Assembly (NCBI RefSeq): GCF_963678635.1
Contig: NC_087063.1
Location: 34,384,540-34,448,539 of the forward strand
Length of the DNA: 64,000 bases
Source of the DNA: Symsagittifera roscoffensis
Lineage: Eukaryota; Xenacoelomorpha; Acoela; Convolutidae
Direction of reading: 5' to 3'
Shown here: piece by piece, positions 32,930 through 44,576 of the stretch
How positions within the stretch are numbered: the first letter of the stretch is position 1
How the letters are laid out: every line of letters starts with the position of its first letter
Program-made: the position numbers and the translations under genes
The notes under the pieces: model-generated
What the model saw: the letters and a program-made list of their open reading frames with translations, nothing else
The model's database searches: none
What the model was told of the DNA's origin: nothing

Positions 32930-35250
32930 TGTTTGTTTTAGAGATACCGTTAGGGATAACAACAGTTCTTATATGGAGATATCTCTATTTCTAATTTGGA
33001 TACAACTACAATTCTAATTTGGACAAAAATTTACAATTGGATAAAAAATTTATAAACACTTCATTGCTAATTTAGAAAAATTGGAAATGTGATTTTCATG
33101 AATGGATGAATATAACTTCTTATTGTACAATGGAATTAAATTTTGGACGTTTACTGCCGCTTACGCTCAAAGACAAAATTTAATGCGCGTCAATCATCTC
33201 AATTGAATTAGACTGGTCATAGTAGATTCAAAATCAAACCTTCAGTTTCTTAGAAAAAATTATAGTCGCAAATGTTTTTTTTTGTTTTTGAGAATTTTCA
33301 TCAATATTTTAGATGCCACAAAATTATTCCAACAAAAATGGCTATATAAAAGTAAACTTTTGTCTGAAGAAAAAATCAGCCCGAGAAAAAATCTGTCGAA
33401 AAAAAACTTTCTTCGAAATCAGTCTAATTGATGTTCCGAGTTTTCATGAAAGTGTCGGAAAAATTTTCTTCGGGCTGATTTTTTTCTCCAGACTAAGTTC
33501 GGTTTGTAAACTATCAATTGCTTGACCTTAGCGGAGATTTAGCCGTCTAAGGAATGGTTACAAGTTCAATTGAGGCTTTGTTGTTGGTCTTGCTAATACC
33601 TAATATATTCAAAATAAAAATTGTCATTTTTTGAATTTCAGAAAAAATGACAATTTATTTGAATTTTTTAAATGTTTTTGAAAGCTTCAACACCTCAAAG
33701 ACTTAAAGAAGACAGTCGAATAAATCAAGGCTTTCACTTTAACAGGCAGTCGAGCAATCTTGTTTCAGTTTCGAAACTGTTGTTTCCAGGTAGGTTCAGG
33801 TATTTCCGGTTAGAAGAAATTAGTTCGTTAAGGGGAATACTTTAAGCATGCTAGTGGTTCCATTACCAAGTGAATCAATTAAAATTGGAAAAATAAAACT
33901 AATATTAAACTAATTCATTGGTTTAAAGAATTGTTAATTCTTCCAGAAAGTAATTAGCAATCAGCATAGGGGTGGAGAAGTGTCCGCTTTCAGAAGGCTA
34001 GAGCGTGTATTTAATCTCTTATTCTTTTTGATGGGTATCCAAATGTGCAAAAACCAGCTCAAATTTTAATTCTAGCGTATGACGTTTGGCAAATTCAAAT
34101 CACAAAAAACACTATAATAAAATGACCCTTATTTAGTGCAAAGGATTTTTGACTTCTAGACGGTTTTTATTTCAAAAATACTGTTAGAAGATGATAATGT
34201 GACTGCAGTGCTGTTGTTAAAAAAATAATGTAGAAACTAGACAATTAGGACTAAACACCAGTAAAAATTGGTGTCGAAATTGGAAGCACACTGAAAATTA
34301 AATATTAGACCAATTTTGTTCTGAAACGATACTGCATGTCTTTGAGCGTAGTATTATTTTGAAACCTTGCTGTTGTGATTCGGATTTTTCTGATATATAT
34401 TTTTTTCTCTACAAAAAGGTCACTAACTATATCTGAAAATAAATTAACGATTAAGCATAGACACTTTTTTTTCACGTTTTGACCAAATTGATTTTCTGAG
34501 CTCCCAAACACCATAACGACCTAATTTTTCCAACGTTTTGAACGCACGCAGCAGATAGGTTTTGAAAAAATACGTGAAGATGTTCCGATCAAAAAATTTC
34601 AATTTTTGTGCACGTCATCAAAATTTGGGTTTTTTGGGTCGGAAAGTGATCAAATTGTATAGGAAGGCGCGTGCCGTTCCCAAAACCATCCCTGATTTTA
34701 AAATCAGTGCAAGTTGTAAAACTGAGTCGTTTTGTTAAATGATATTAAAATTTTCAGCGCATGCCTGCCTTTGCCATAGACTGAAAATTAGACGGAATAT
34801 TATTTTTAGACCAATGTTGTCCTGAAACGAGAATGCAGGTCTATGGGTAAAAAGTAGTATTTTTGACCTTGATTTTGTGATTCAGCTTTTCATAGATGTT
34901 TGTTACCTTTTAACCATATTGATTTTCCGAGATACCGAACACTATAACGACCTAATTTTTCCAAAGCTTTGTACTCACGCTGCAGATAGTTTTTGAAAAA
35001 ACAAGCCGATAAGTTTCGATCAAAGTTTTCATTTTTTGTGCCTTCCATAAAAATAAAAAAAACTCGAGATTTTTTTTGAGTTGGGTACGGATCTAAAGAA
35101 AAATTAATTTTTAGGCCAATTTTTTCCGGAAACGAAACTGCAGGTCTTCGAGAAAAGTAGTATTTTTTGACCTTGTTTTTGTGATTCATTATTTGATAGA
35201 TTTTTCTTACTTTTTTTCATAAGAGTTATTTTATGGTTTTGAGGATAAAT
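32930..35250. repeat. Old dispersed repeat R1, copy B (with internal subunit repeats)
   Basis: Related to 6690-8060 in the same order. The subunit with ACGACCTAATTTTTCC recurs at about 34316-34620 and 34815-35045, and partly at 35120-35230, so the family has an internal tandem structure. Minus-strand frames 34514-34305 and 35189-34890 lie inside these subunits. Insertions, including the inverted repeat at 33363-33494, separate the two homologous blocks. Confidence 0.55.
33363..33494. repeat. Short inverted repeat (foldback)
   Basis: GTCTGAAGAAAAAATCAGCC near 33363 is mirrored by a GGCTGATTTTTTTCTCCAGAC-type arm near 33474-33494, with about 70 bp between arms. It resembles the ends of the R3 repeats. 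Confidence 0.5.
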
Positions 35251-35673
35251 TGACGATTAAGCTGGCAATTTTTTTTTGAGACTTTGTGTGCTGCCATAAA
35301 TAATTGTGCTTCATTTTTCAAGAACTGGAAACAATTAATCTGGAAATTATTTCAGTTTTGGGCAGTTTCAGGGACGCTGATTGGTTATCGTAACAAATAG
35401 CCAGGGTGTTGCAACCGGGTACTTGGTTTTTTCATAAATAATTTTGCTCATTAAAATTTGCACGTTAAAAAGTTACTCGCGTTTCATCTTGGCTTAAGTG
35501 AAATTCAAATTCAATCAAAAATTAAATGCATCTGGCAAAAAGATAACTCACTTAATGAAAACGACAAAAGGTTCGAATCCGGTAGGGAACGCATTTTTTT
35601 GCGAACTAGAAAACTTTGCTTTTTGGATTATAGTCCGGCTGTTTACTTTTGCCAGCGTAGCCCTATTCAGTAC
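35251..35673. other. Intergenic; tRNA-like B-box word only
   Basis: No gene seen. A GGTTCGAATCC word occurs near 35571 but no cloverleaf can be drawn around it. Confidence 0.45.
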
Positions 35674-36180
35674 GAAGGTTAGGTTCTTTTAAACTTCTGA
35701 AGGCCTTTCTTACAGTCTCATTGGTAGAGGTAATTTAGTTACAGCGGTTTCTGAGGATTTTAGGCTTCAATTTTCATTAAAAAATTTAATCTAACTTCAT
35801 TATTCATTTTCAAGGCTAGGTTTTTCTTAGTTTTTGAATGACATTTTTAAAGCCCCATGGGCAGAGGTCACTGATTTAATTTACAGCGTTTTCTGATGAA
35901 CTTAAGTTTCAATTTTTATTTAAAAATTTAATCTACCTTCATTATTCGGTTTGAAGGTTAGATTCTTCTAAATTTCGGAATGACAATTTTAAAGCCTCTG
36001 TGGTAGAGGTAGTTGAATTTTGAGTTCAATTTTGTTAAAAACATTTAGTCTACCTTTTGCTATTCATTTTGAAGGTAAGTTCTTCTAAATTTCTGAATGC
36101 CATTTTAAAGCCCCCTTGTTGGAGTTAATTGAGTTACAGCATTTTCTGATGAAATTAAAATTCAATCTACCTAAAAATTA
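35674..36180. repeat. Degenerate tandem array, period about 120-140 bp
   Basis: Four diverged units start near 35674, 35811, 35951 and 36071. Each has AAGGTTAGGTTCTTCT-like text, a GGTAGAGGT-like word, a CAGCGTTTTCTGATGA-like word and AATTTAATCTACCTTCATTATTC-like text. Confidence 0.7.
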
Positions 36181-37548
36181 TTTAATGAATTTTTTCAATC
36201 AGAATATATTGTTTTGGATTTAGCTTTTTTTGTATTTTTTTTGCTGGGATAATTGTTCGGATTATTTTAGTTTTTTTCCGTTTTTTGTTTTTTTTGGCTT
36301 GCACCTGATCAGCGTAGTGCTTTCATATTGCTCTTTTTTTGGCGCTTTTTTGTGTTTTTTTTTCATATTGCGCTTAGCAAAACAATTTTTTTTTGCGTGT
36401 GAGTTTTTTGGCGGGGTAAGTTTTTTTAATTTCTTTAAAAGGTTTTTTTCCCCAGTTTTTTTTGTTCCAACGGGCGTCTGCTTAAAAGTTATCGGTTTTC
36501 AGACCGCTTCTACCGCTCTACTTCGCCTCTGTGTTAAAAAGGTTCGGTGATTTGGTTCTTTATGAATGAGAAAACCCCCAAAATAAAGCAAAACCTACTT
36601 CTTTGAATGTTTTAAGCGTGTTGAAGCAATGCTTTTCTATTCGTAATTTTGAATTGATTGTCTCTGCGTTAGAAAACCGCTAACAATTACAATTAAAACC
36701 TCTTTTCAGTTTTTGCTTCAATTTTTGTTTTCAGTTGGTACATGCTTTAATTTTTGTTTAGCAACCCTTGCTTCTGGTTATTCGTAAGTTTTAGGTGGAT
36801 TGCTACGTTTTTTCAAAGGAGCTAGAATCAGTACTATTGTTCAGCTTTTAACATAAATTACAGTGTTTTTTAGTACAGGGCTCATCATTTTGCGATTTTG
36901 TGCGTTTTTTTAGAGCAATTATGTCTCAGGAGTCGCAAATATTTCAAAGTTCATGTTATTGTTTAGTTTTGTTTGGAAGAACTCAATCGCGGATTTCTGG
37001 AGGGCGCCAAATTATTCAAAAATCTGGAATCAAATTTCTGTGGCTAGAATTCAAAAATAAGTTCTGAAGGAAAGGGCACTTTGGTATGAAACTAATTTGC
37101 AACTTTGTGTAATTGGGAACTCATTTGCACTTGATTTGAACTTATTTTGTGGTCTAACGTTTTTTCCAGCATAAGGCTAAATTGAAAAACTGCGGAAGGG
37201 TAATTTTTGCGATTAATCTGTACTCCATGGAGTTCTGTGCTGATTGATTGAACCGAAATGTTTTCAATGACAGTTGCAGTGATGGTCTAAGAGACTTATC
37301 GATCGAAGGTTAAGAGCACTCGAGGGATGCAAAGTTAAGAAAATGGAATATACAATATTGATTAAAAAAGGGAAATTGAAATATTCAAACAAATTTTGCA
37401 TCCAAAGCTAATTCATTAGACAGAAAGTATGTTTCAAGGCCAATTAAAATAAAACTTGCCTGCTAAAATTGCTCGAACCTGACAAAATTCTGTTTTGAAT
37501 TGTTTTTGTGTGCTCAATTTTGCTTCTAACTTATTGTTCCGACTTTCG
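36181..37548. other. Intergenic, no gene seen
   Basis: T-rich on the plus strand at 36190-36480, otherwise unique-looking AT-rich sequence. No ORF with coding character. Confidence 0.5.
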
Positions 37549-38072
37549 ATACGAAAGTAACGGAATATTTGTGCTCGGGATGGTTTTTTTCTTCAGACAA
37601 ATTTCGACTTTTCAACTAGCCATTTTTGACGAATTTTTTTAATATAATTCAAAAGATATTGTTGTCTTGAGCTCAAATTTGAAAACATATTTCACCTGTG
37701 ATTAATTTTCGTAAAGTTATGGGGGTTTAAAGATTGCCATTTTGGCCAATTTGGGACAATTAACGCGCGATATATTTCGCGCAATTAACAAGTAAGCGGA
37801 GAGTTAATCCATCTTAAAACCGTTCCAAATTGGTTGAAAGAAGCTTATTTGTCATAACTGATTTGTTACAAGGAACAAAATCTATACTTTTGTACTTTAT
37901 ATGGCGTGTGGGGGATGATTTTCATTTAAAAAAATTTCAAATTTTAGAAGAAAAAAAGTGCATTTTTTTTCACTACGTTTGTTTTTTTAATGTTATTACT
38001 GCTCCATAAAACCTTAAAATGCAGTCGGAACATTCAGGGCTTCGCCCTAATACGAGCAGTCTTGTTATTTTT
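37549..38072 (+). repeat. Dispersed repeat R3, single copy
   Basis: Starts TTCCGACTTTCGATACGAAAG and ends CATTCAGGGC...ATACGAGCAGTCTTG. Includes CAATTTGGGACAATTAACGC and GCGTGTGGGGGATGA. The same unit forms both arms of the palindrome at 44577-45655. It has no protein-coding capacity, so it is likely a non-autonomous element. Confidence 0.7.
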
Positions 38073-38459
38073 AGCAAATGTATGGACAACGTCTGACCCT
38101 GAGACATTCTGATCCTGAGACATTGAAATAGAGTTGAAATTGCATCCAAATTTCCAAAATTGCATTCAAGTTCTCAAACGAGCCAACCTAAAATGATTTT
38201 TAGTTCAGCAGCGATCTGACATGCAATGTTTCATATGAGCACACAAACGCCGACCAAAGATAACTGCGAAACTCCAAATAATTTTTTCAAAATTAGTTCC
38301 CGCTTGTGTGTCAAATTTATTTCAAAAACTAAAGATATTGTTCAACTAATTTATTAAAATCACAGTGCTGAGTTAAATTATGCAGATAAAACGAACGAAA
38401 TATGACTCTTTGAAGGCGGTTTTCTCAAATTGGGTTTAAATTAGACGAAAAGTGAGAAA

Positions 38460-38900
38460 GCAAAAAACTATTAGAATTACATCAGCTTTTTTATGGTGCA
38501 ATCATTTTGTCCCCAAAATTTGAAACTAGAAATTTACCCCAAAAATGGCTCAATTTGGATTTTTGCAAAACAAGATGTTTTTTCTTAAGATGATCAAGAT
38601 TTACGCTAAAACTACGAGGTTAAATACTCGTTGAACTTAGATCAAAAGGAGCCTCCTACGCAGCCCAACAAAATTCTGAACAGATGAAATGTCCAAAAAA
38701 TTGCCCAAAAGTTTAAAAAACTGTTCGTCAAAAAAGATTTTTTGCTCTATATAGTAACAATGACATTTTTTAAGTATCAAGAAAATTTATATTCATAGTT
38801 TAGTATCAAGAAAAATTATATTCTCTTAAACAAATTTTTGGAGACTTTTTTCCAGAATTTTGATGGGCTGTACTAGAGGCTCTTTTTGATCCAACTTTAT
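38460..38900 (+). repeat. Dispersed repeat R4, copy 1
   Basis: Contains ACGCTAAAACTAC, a CCTACGCAGCCCAACA-like word, a TATCAAGAAAA section and GGGCTGTACTAGAGGCTC. Related units lie at 41300-42110. Confidence 0.55.
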
Positions 38901-39395
38901 TAGTAATAAGCGTGATTCTTGATTATTTAAAAAAGACAAAATGATTTTTCTCAGCTTTTTGTAGTCAAGTACAGTCAAAACAAACAACTTTACACGATAC
39001 GGCCGACGAGTGAAACAAAATGCAGTCTATGTGGTTGAATTGATTATAAAAAGAAATTTCAAAATTGCATCATGGCCATCATGCTACGAGCACGAGTCAT
39101 TATGTTCCTAAAAACCCCCACTCCTTCGGTTTCGAGTACAAAATTTTGGTTTCGAATTTCGCAAAAAATTGCACCATGAAAATTCTGGTGAAATTTTAAG
39201 CTTTTATTGTTTTCTTCACGTTTTGCCTAAAGTGGACACAATTTAAAATTTCCAGTGATAATCGTTTTGTCCAGATTTTTAAATCAGCATTGAATACAGC
39301 AACCGTAATAAGAAAAAGCAGACAATTTAAACTTAGAAAACTCAAAGTTGGTATGAAAATATGAATTCATTTGTGTCGTCGTCAGTTCCTCTACA
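38901..39395. other. 3' flank of the downstream secreted-protein gene
   Basis: Holds a minus-strand AATAAA at 39208-39203, about 190 bp after the stop codon at 39396, a plausible polyadenylation signal. No other feature. Confidence 0.4.
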
Positions 39396-40875
39396 TCATT
39401 CTCTAGTGCAGAGGTGTAGCAATTGATGCAGCCCCTGAGAAATGAGGTCAGCCGCGCATACCAAAAACATATCACGCCTCACGTCATAATTTCTCGCTTC
39501 TCTTTTCAAAGAAGTCCACGATTTCTGCAAATGAGATGTATTTTCAACTTCACTTTCGTCTTTTGAAGATTCTTCTTTTTTGAAGTTTTCAACAGGAGTT
39601 TCAGCATGTATGGATTCATGTCTAACCAAAAGCATAAAAGCGCTTCGCTGACTGAACACTGTGTTAACGCAAGTGTGCAAAATTAGTCGATCTTTTTTGG
39701 TGTTGGAAAAAGTCACTGTGAAATTGAACATCATGACATCTTGAAGATCTGACTCTACAACTGGGCCCTTGTCGTCAAAAATGCGTAGAAGCGAAGTTGT
39801 CACAGAAACTGGTCGTATAATCACTTTGCCTATAATGTGGGTCTATTATGCTTTAATCACCTTTTTAAACTTATGGGAAATTTAACCTCGATTCTGCGAA
39901 ATGCAAAATATGAATATAATCTGGTTGGCATGGTTTGAATATACATTGAAAAGGTCCCCCTTTCAACTATTTTGAGATATCCAATTTTGGCTGAAGGACC
40001 CTAAAGATTTTCTAATGGCGCCTTTGGCGCCAATATACACTTACTTTAAGGGGGAGCGCGCGCCGAAAAAACGCAATTTTTTGGTAAAAATTTTCCAAAA
40101 AGTGCCTAAAAACGCCTTTTTGGCCTGTTTTTTCAAAATTTTGCCTGCGGCGCAGAAATTTGGGCCAAAACATGGACTTCTTAGTGATTGGGAGAGCTCG
40201 GAAAACCTATTTGATCGACCTAAAAAAATTTGATCAAAAAAAAAAATTGATGTGTGACAGTTTTATAGCACTGGTTTTTTGAAAAACTTTTATTTTTATA
40301 GAACGACCTGTTTTGATGCAGTGGCACATCTAGGGGCACATCTTTTTAATTGTTTTTTTTGTAGGCAGACCAAACTGAGTTTCCGAGCTGCCAAAAAACT
40401 ATAACGACCGATTTTTCCAATGTTTCCTACGCACGCTGCAGATGGGTTTTTGAAAAAAAAAACAGGGAAAAAATGTTTCGATCAAAAAACTTCATTTTCT
40501 TGAGCACTTCTTCCTCACAATTATGAATATTCGGGGTTCTTTGGGCTAAGAAGGGTCAAATTCTTGAGGAGAACGCGCGCCTTTCCCAAATCCACCGCTG
40601 AATTTAAGATCATTTCAAATTGAAATATTAACTGGTTTTCTTAAATGTTATTAAAATTTTCAGCGCATACCCTCATTTGCAAGTTCGATCCCAAAATTTA
40701 CTTGTGAAAGACTCCTCCACACAGCTTCAGAACTGTCTTTGATTTTCCAGAGTTTCCCGATCAAGTCGGAGTTTTGAATCAATCGAGAAGTTTCAGGATC
40801 TTTACATGTCTTTTCCGCCAACAGGACAGAAAGATATACCGATGAAATAAACAGTAAACGAAGAGCTGACTTCAT
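39396..40875 (-). CDS. Predicted secreted protein A, two exons, 212 aa
   Basis: Exon 1 is 40875-40671 and exon 2 is 39829-39396, giving 639 coding bases including the stop. The start is the ATG that heads a hydrophobic signal peptide (residues about 4-20), rather than the ATG 17 codons upstream, because it aligns with the paralogue at 49304-51559. Donor G|GTATGC and acceptor TTATAG| are both phase 1. After the signal come KTCKDPETSRL and LWKIKDSSEAVW, then exon 2 with VIIRPVSV and FNFTVTF...HTCV. These line up with protein B. The tail from about residue 140 is Ser/Glu/Lys-rich, then basic with extra Cys. The 841-bp intron holds fragments of repeats R1 and R2. Family not recognised; extracellular location is inferred from the signal peptide. 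Confidence 0.7.
39985..40245 (+). repeat. R2 (GGCGCC-type) element fragment in intron of gene A
   Basis: Text around GGCGCCTTTGGCGCCAATAT, a GGGGGAGCGCGCGCC word and CGCAATTTTTTGG matches 58594-58990 and, reversed, 52088-52504 and 46735-46930. Confidence 0.6.
40360..40670 (+). repeat. R1 fragment in intron of gene A
   Basis: Contains ACTATAACGACCGATTTTTCC, CACGCTGCAGATGGG and an end with AAAATTTTCAGCGCAT, as in R1 copies at 7600-7890 and 34500-34760. It abuts exon 1, so the present splice donor lies at the repeat edge. Confidence 0.55.
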
Positions 40876-40929
40876 TTCGAAAAGGATATTTTGAAAAATG
40901 AAACAAGAATTCCAGTCAAAGTTCAAAAT

Positions 40930-41299
40930 TTTTTGTGATGCAACGAAGTTAGCTAAGCTTGTCCTTAAAAGTGCTTTGATCTATTTCCATTATGTGCGCG
41001 GTCGAAGTTCAATAGATTGAACTTAAAACTCTTTCTTCAAATTAGAGGTGGCCAATTTCGTTAGTTTATTTTAAATGTTCAGAAAATGTCACGAATTCGA
41101 AAGAAAGGTTGCACATAGGTTGATCATATTAACTTTTGCTTACAGTGCTGATTTAAATTAATCGGACAGCAAAGAACGTTCGAAAATTCACGCGCATTTT
41201 TCTCAAATTGGGTTGAGATCAGATAAAAAGGGAAGAAAACAAGAATTGCTTAGAATTTCATCACAATTAAGGTGGTACAATTTTTTCTTCGAAATTCTC
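40930..41299. other. Upstream region of gene A
   Basis: Probable promoter region of the gene at 39396-40875, by position only. No clear TATA box or trans-splice acceptor can be argued. Confidence 0.3.
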
Positions 41300-42110
41300 A
41301 ACCAAACTTTTACCCCAAAAATGGATAACTTTGGCTTTTTTAATTAATCAAGAATTGCGCTAAAACTACCCAGTTACTTACGAGAATGCTATATCAAAAG
41401 AAGCTTTTTACACAGCCCAACAATATTTAAGAAGGGTAAGATATCCAAAAATTTGACCAAAACTTTTAAAGTTTGTTCTTAAGCAAATATTATTTTTTTG
41501 GGTATCAAGCAAAAATTTGTTCTCTTATACAGGTTTTTGGAGATATTACTTTATAGAACTTAATTGGGCCAAGTAAGAGGCTTCTTTTAGTCTGACAACT
41601 AACCCTGTTCTCAATCATCAATAACCTTGTAGTTTCAGGTGAATTGATGAGAACACGGTAGCCTAAATGAAGTCTCTTACACAGCCCAATTAAGTCCTAG
41701 AAAGTAGAAAAAAGTCTCCAAAAACCTGTATAAGGAAACAAAAAATTTTTGCTTGATACCCCAAAAAGGTAACTTTAACTGAAAAAAAGCAAAATCTTTG
41801 CTTAAAAACACACTTAAAACGTTTTGGTAAAATGTTTGGATATTTAAATTTTCTAAAACATTGTTGGGCTGCGTAAGAGGCTTCTTTTGAAATAGCATTC
41901 TTATAAAAAACTGGGTAGTTTTAGCGCAATTTTTGATCCAAAAATTGCGCTAAAACTACCCAGTTTCAAAAAGTCAAAATGTTCCATTTTTGGGTTAAAA
42001 TTTTGCTTAGAAGGTTCGATGAATTTTTTTAACCAAAACTCTATACTTTTTGTTTAAATTTAACCCAATTTGAAAAAAAAATACTTTGGAAATTTCAAAT
42101 TTTGATCGTA
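41300..42110. repeat. R4 foldback cluster
   Basis: A plus-oriented R4 arm (about 41340-41595) faces a minus-oriented arm (about 41665-41934). A third unit starts immediately after the perfect palindrome at 41908-41966. Shared words are GCGCTAAAACTACCC, ACACAGCCCAA and TCTCCAAAAACCTGTATAAG with its complement. DNA of this kind can fold into a long hairpin. Confidence 0.7.
41908..41966. repeat. Perfect 27-bp palindrome arms with 5-bp loop
   Basis: Arms 41908-41934 and 41940-41966 are exact reverse complements (AAACTGGGTAGTTTTAGCGC... and its mirror), loop GATCC. Confidence 0.9.
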
Positions 42111-42389
42111 TTTTCCGGATACATTAAATTAGCAAAAAAAAATATTTAGCCTTTGATCTATTTCAAATAATGGGCCTAGATTTTAACGGAGTGGGGGTTT
42201 AATAATAATTCGTGGTCATAGCATGATTGCCATGACACAGCATTGAAACTTCTTTTTTGATGAATTCGACCAACTAGACAACGTTTTGGTTCAGTCTTCG
42301 GCCGTATTATGGATAGATGTTCGTTTCGACTGAGCTTGACTACAAAAAAAAAATAGAAAAAAAGAGCACAAGGTTGTAAAAAAAAGCAG

Positions 42390-43650
42390 GGTTCATCATT
42401 TGTACATCGCAAAGAGCGTTATACATTACAATCTAGAAGCTTCTGAACAAATTATTGACTACAGGGCGACGCTTTCTCTAGAGTTTAAAAGACGGAAAAA
42501 ACTACCTTAAAATCTTCTCAGCCCTCTAAGGCCTACTACTGATATCGGAAACAAGTGCACTTTCAGTCACCAAAGATGATACTGGAAAAAATCTCTTCAC
42601 AATGTAATTTTTGGCTGTTTCTTGTTTTTTGTTCTCTACGGTTGATTCAATTCAAGATCAACTAGCACAATAATCACCTCTGCAAAATTAAAACTTTAAG
42701 AAAAGTTTTCTCTGTTTAAATTTTTTTTCTTTGTTTCATATGAAAAAATGTTGTTCTGTTGATGGTGGTTAAACTTGAATTTTCCTGACAATTGCTTGTA
42801 TTAATTGAAGTTGACGTGAGGCGATTCAGTGAATCGGTTTTAATTAATTGAGTGAACCGTAGTGAATTGCTTGTCCTGACAATTACTTGTATTAAATGAG
42901 GTTGACGTGAGGTGATTCAGTGAATCGGTTTGTAATTAATTGAGTGAACCAAGTCGAATAGTTTAACTTAGGATAATTCACTGGACTTCTCATATCAAGG
43001 CGAAGCTCTGATTTTTTCTCAAATTGCTTTTACTTATGTTAATCGATTCTCATATTTTATAAGGCCGCGTGTTTAATTTCTCAAAAAAGTGTCGGTTTCT
43101 TGGTCAAATTTTTTCGCCAAGATCAAGGTTCATCATTAGTACACCGCAAAAAGCGGAATAGATTGCAGCCTAGAGTTTAGAGAACAAACTATTGAGTAAA
43201 CGGCGACGCTTTTTCTCGAATTTAAACGTCGGAAAAAACTACCATACAATTTATTCAGCCTTTTCACGCTTTTTATTGATATTAGAAGAAAAAGTATTCT
43301 TTCAGCCACTAAAAATGATACTAATAAAAAAATTTTTCACCGTGTAAATTTTTGTTATTTCTTGTTTTTTGTTCTCGATGGTTAATTTGATTCAATTCAA
43401 AATAAACTAGCACAAGCATCCGCTCTGCAATACTAAAAACTTCTGAAAAAAAATTTTCATTCAATTTTTATTCTCTGTTTCATATAAAATGGCGCTGTTT
43501 CTGTTGATGGTGGTTAAACTTATTTTTCCTCTCATTTGCTTGTATTAAATGAGGTAGACATGAGGCGACTCAGTGAATTGATTTGTAATGGTTTGAGAAA
43601 AGCGTAGTGAATCGAGTTGAATCTTTTCTCGAGTCGAATATTTTCGATTC
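42390..43650. repeat. Direct duplication of about 550 bp
   Basis: 42390-42960 and 43130-43650 share, in the same order, TACA(T/C)CGCAAA, GGCGACGCTTT, GGAAAAAACTACC, TTTCTTGTTTTTTGTTCTC, GTTGATGGTGGTTAAACTT and CAGTGAATCG/GAATTG words. Inside the first copy a segment of about 80 bp (42784-42860 and 42875-42950, TGACGTGAGGYGATTCAGTG) is itself tandemly doubled. Confidence 0.75.
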
Positions 43651-44576
43651 TCAGTACAACGTGCAGGAAAAATAACTAGACTGCTCGTATCAAGGCAACG
43701 CTCTGAATAACTTTGAAAAAATTAATTTAAAAAGTATATGAATTTTTCAATAACAAAAAAAGTGAAAAAAAAAATTTTGAGTTTTTTTTTCGCAAAATCG
43801 CCCACTACACGCCGATATATGAAGTACAAAAATTGGCATGAAGTAGAGTAAAAGAACAGATTGAGAAGCTTGAATTAAATGGGTTTGAAGTAGTTAGTTT
43901 TATACACGGGGGAAATCTTGTTCTTAATGCAATTTTAACCAGAAGTAGCCCCGTAAGTAGCTCATTATACAAGTAAATTATAATGAGCGAATTGGCCTTT
44001 GTTTCCATGCTTTTGTTTGGTGCATCCTTTTTTCCTGATCTAAAGCTGCATTAGTTTTCTCTCGTCGGTGGAGGATATTGTTGATCAAATTTTAGCGTTG
44101 TTCTCATTGCAATATGGTCAGATTGGTCGTATAAAATCAAAACTGAGTTCAGGTATTTAAATTATCGAACAGTTTTGGTGCAATATAGCATTCAACATAG
44201 TCTTTTTGCGCGTTAGAAATTCTATGTTTTATTGAAAGAGCTTTTTGTTTAGTAATCCGAGAACGTATTTTGCTTCTCGCTCAGGAATATTAAAAACATG
44301 CCTGACTGATGAAGAAAACTGTATGCCCCCACAAACAGTTTTTTCTGTTCTCCGGAGTTGATATAACAAGTTTGTTAAAACAACCTGAATTGTAACTTTA
44401 TTGGCTTAATTTGGAGATTAGAAAGATGAATTTGCAAATGATACAGAAAGCAGCGTTTAAAAAAAAAAACTTCCAGCTACTACACTAAATTTTTATCTAC
44501 CGAGCAGAAAAACAAACACCCAAAATTAAACTGAAGGTGTGCTTCACTGCTATCAGGGACAACTCCATGTTTAATT
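43651..44576. other. Intergenic, no gene seen
   Basis: AT-rich; includes a CTGCTCGTATCAAGGC word near 43680 that matches R3 ends. No coding evidence. Confidence 0.45.

Noticed and set aside
35480-35600. tRNA gene: A-box-like TTGGCTTAAGTG and B-box GGTTCGAATCC
   Set aside because: Box spacing is long, the T-stem does not pair and no acceptor stem or anticodon arm can be drawn.
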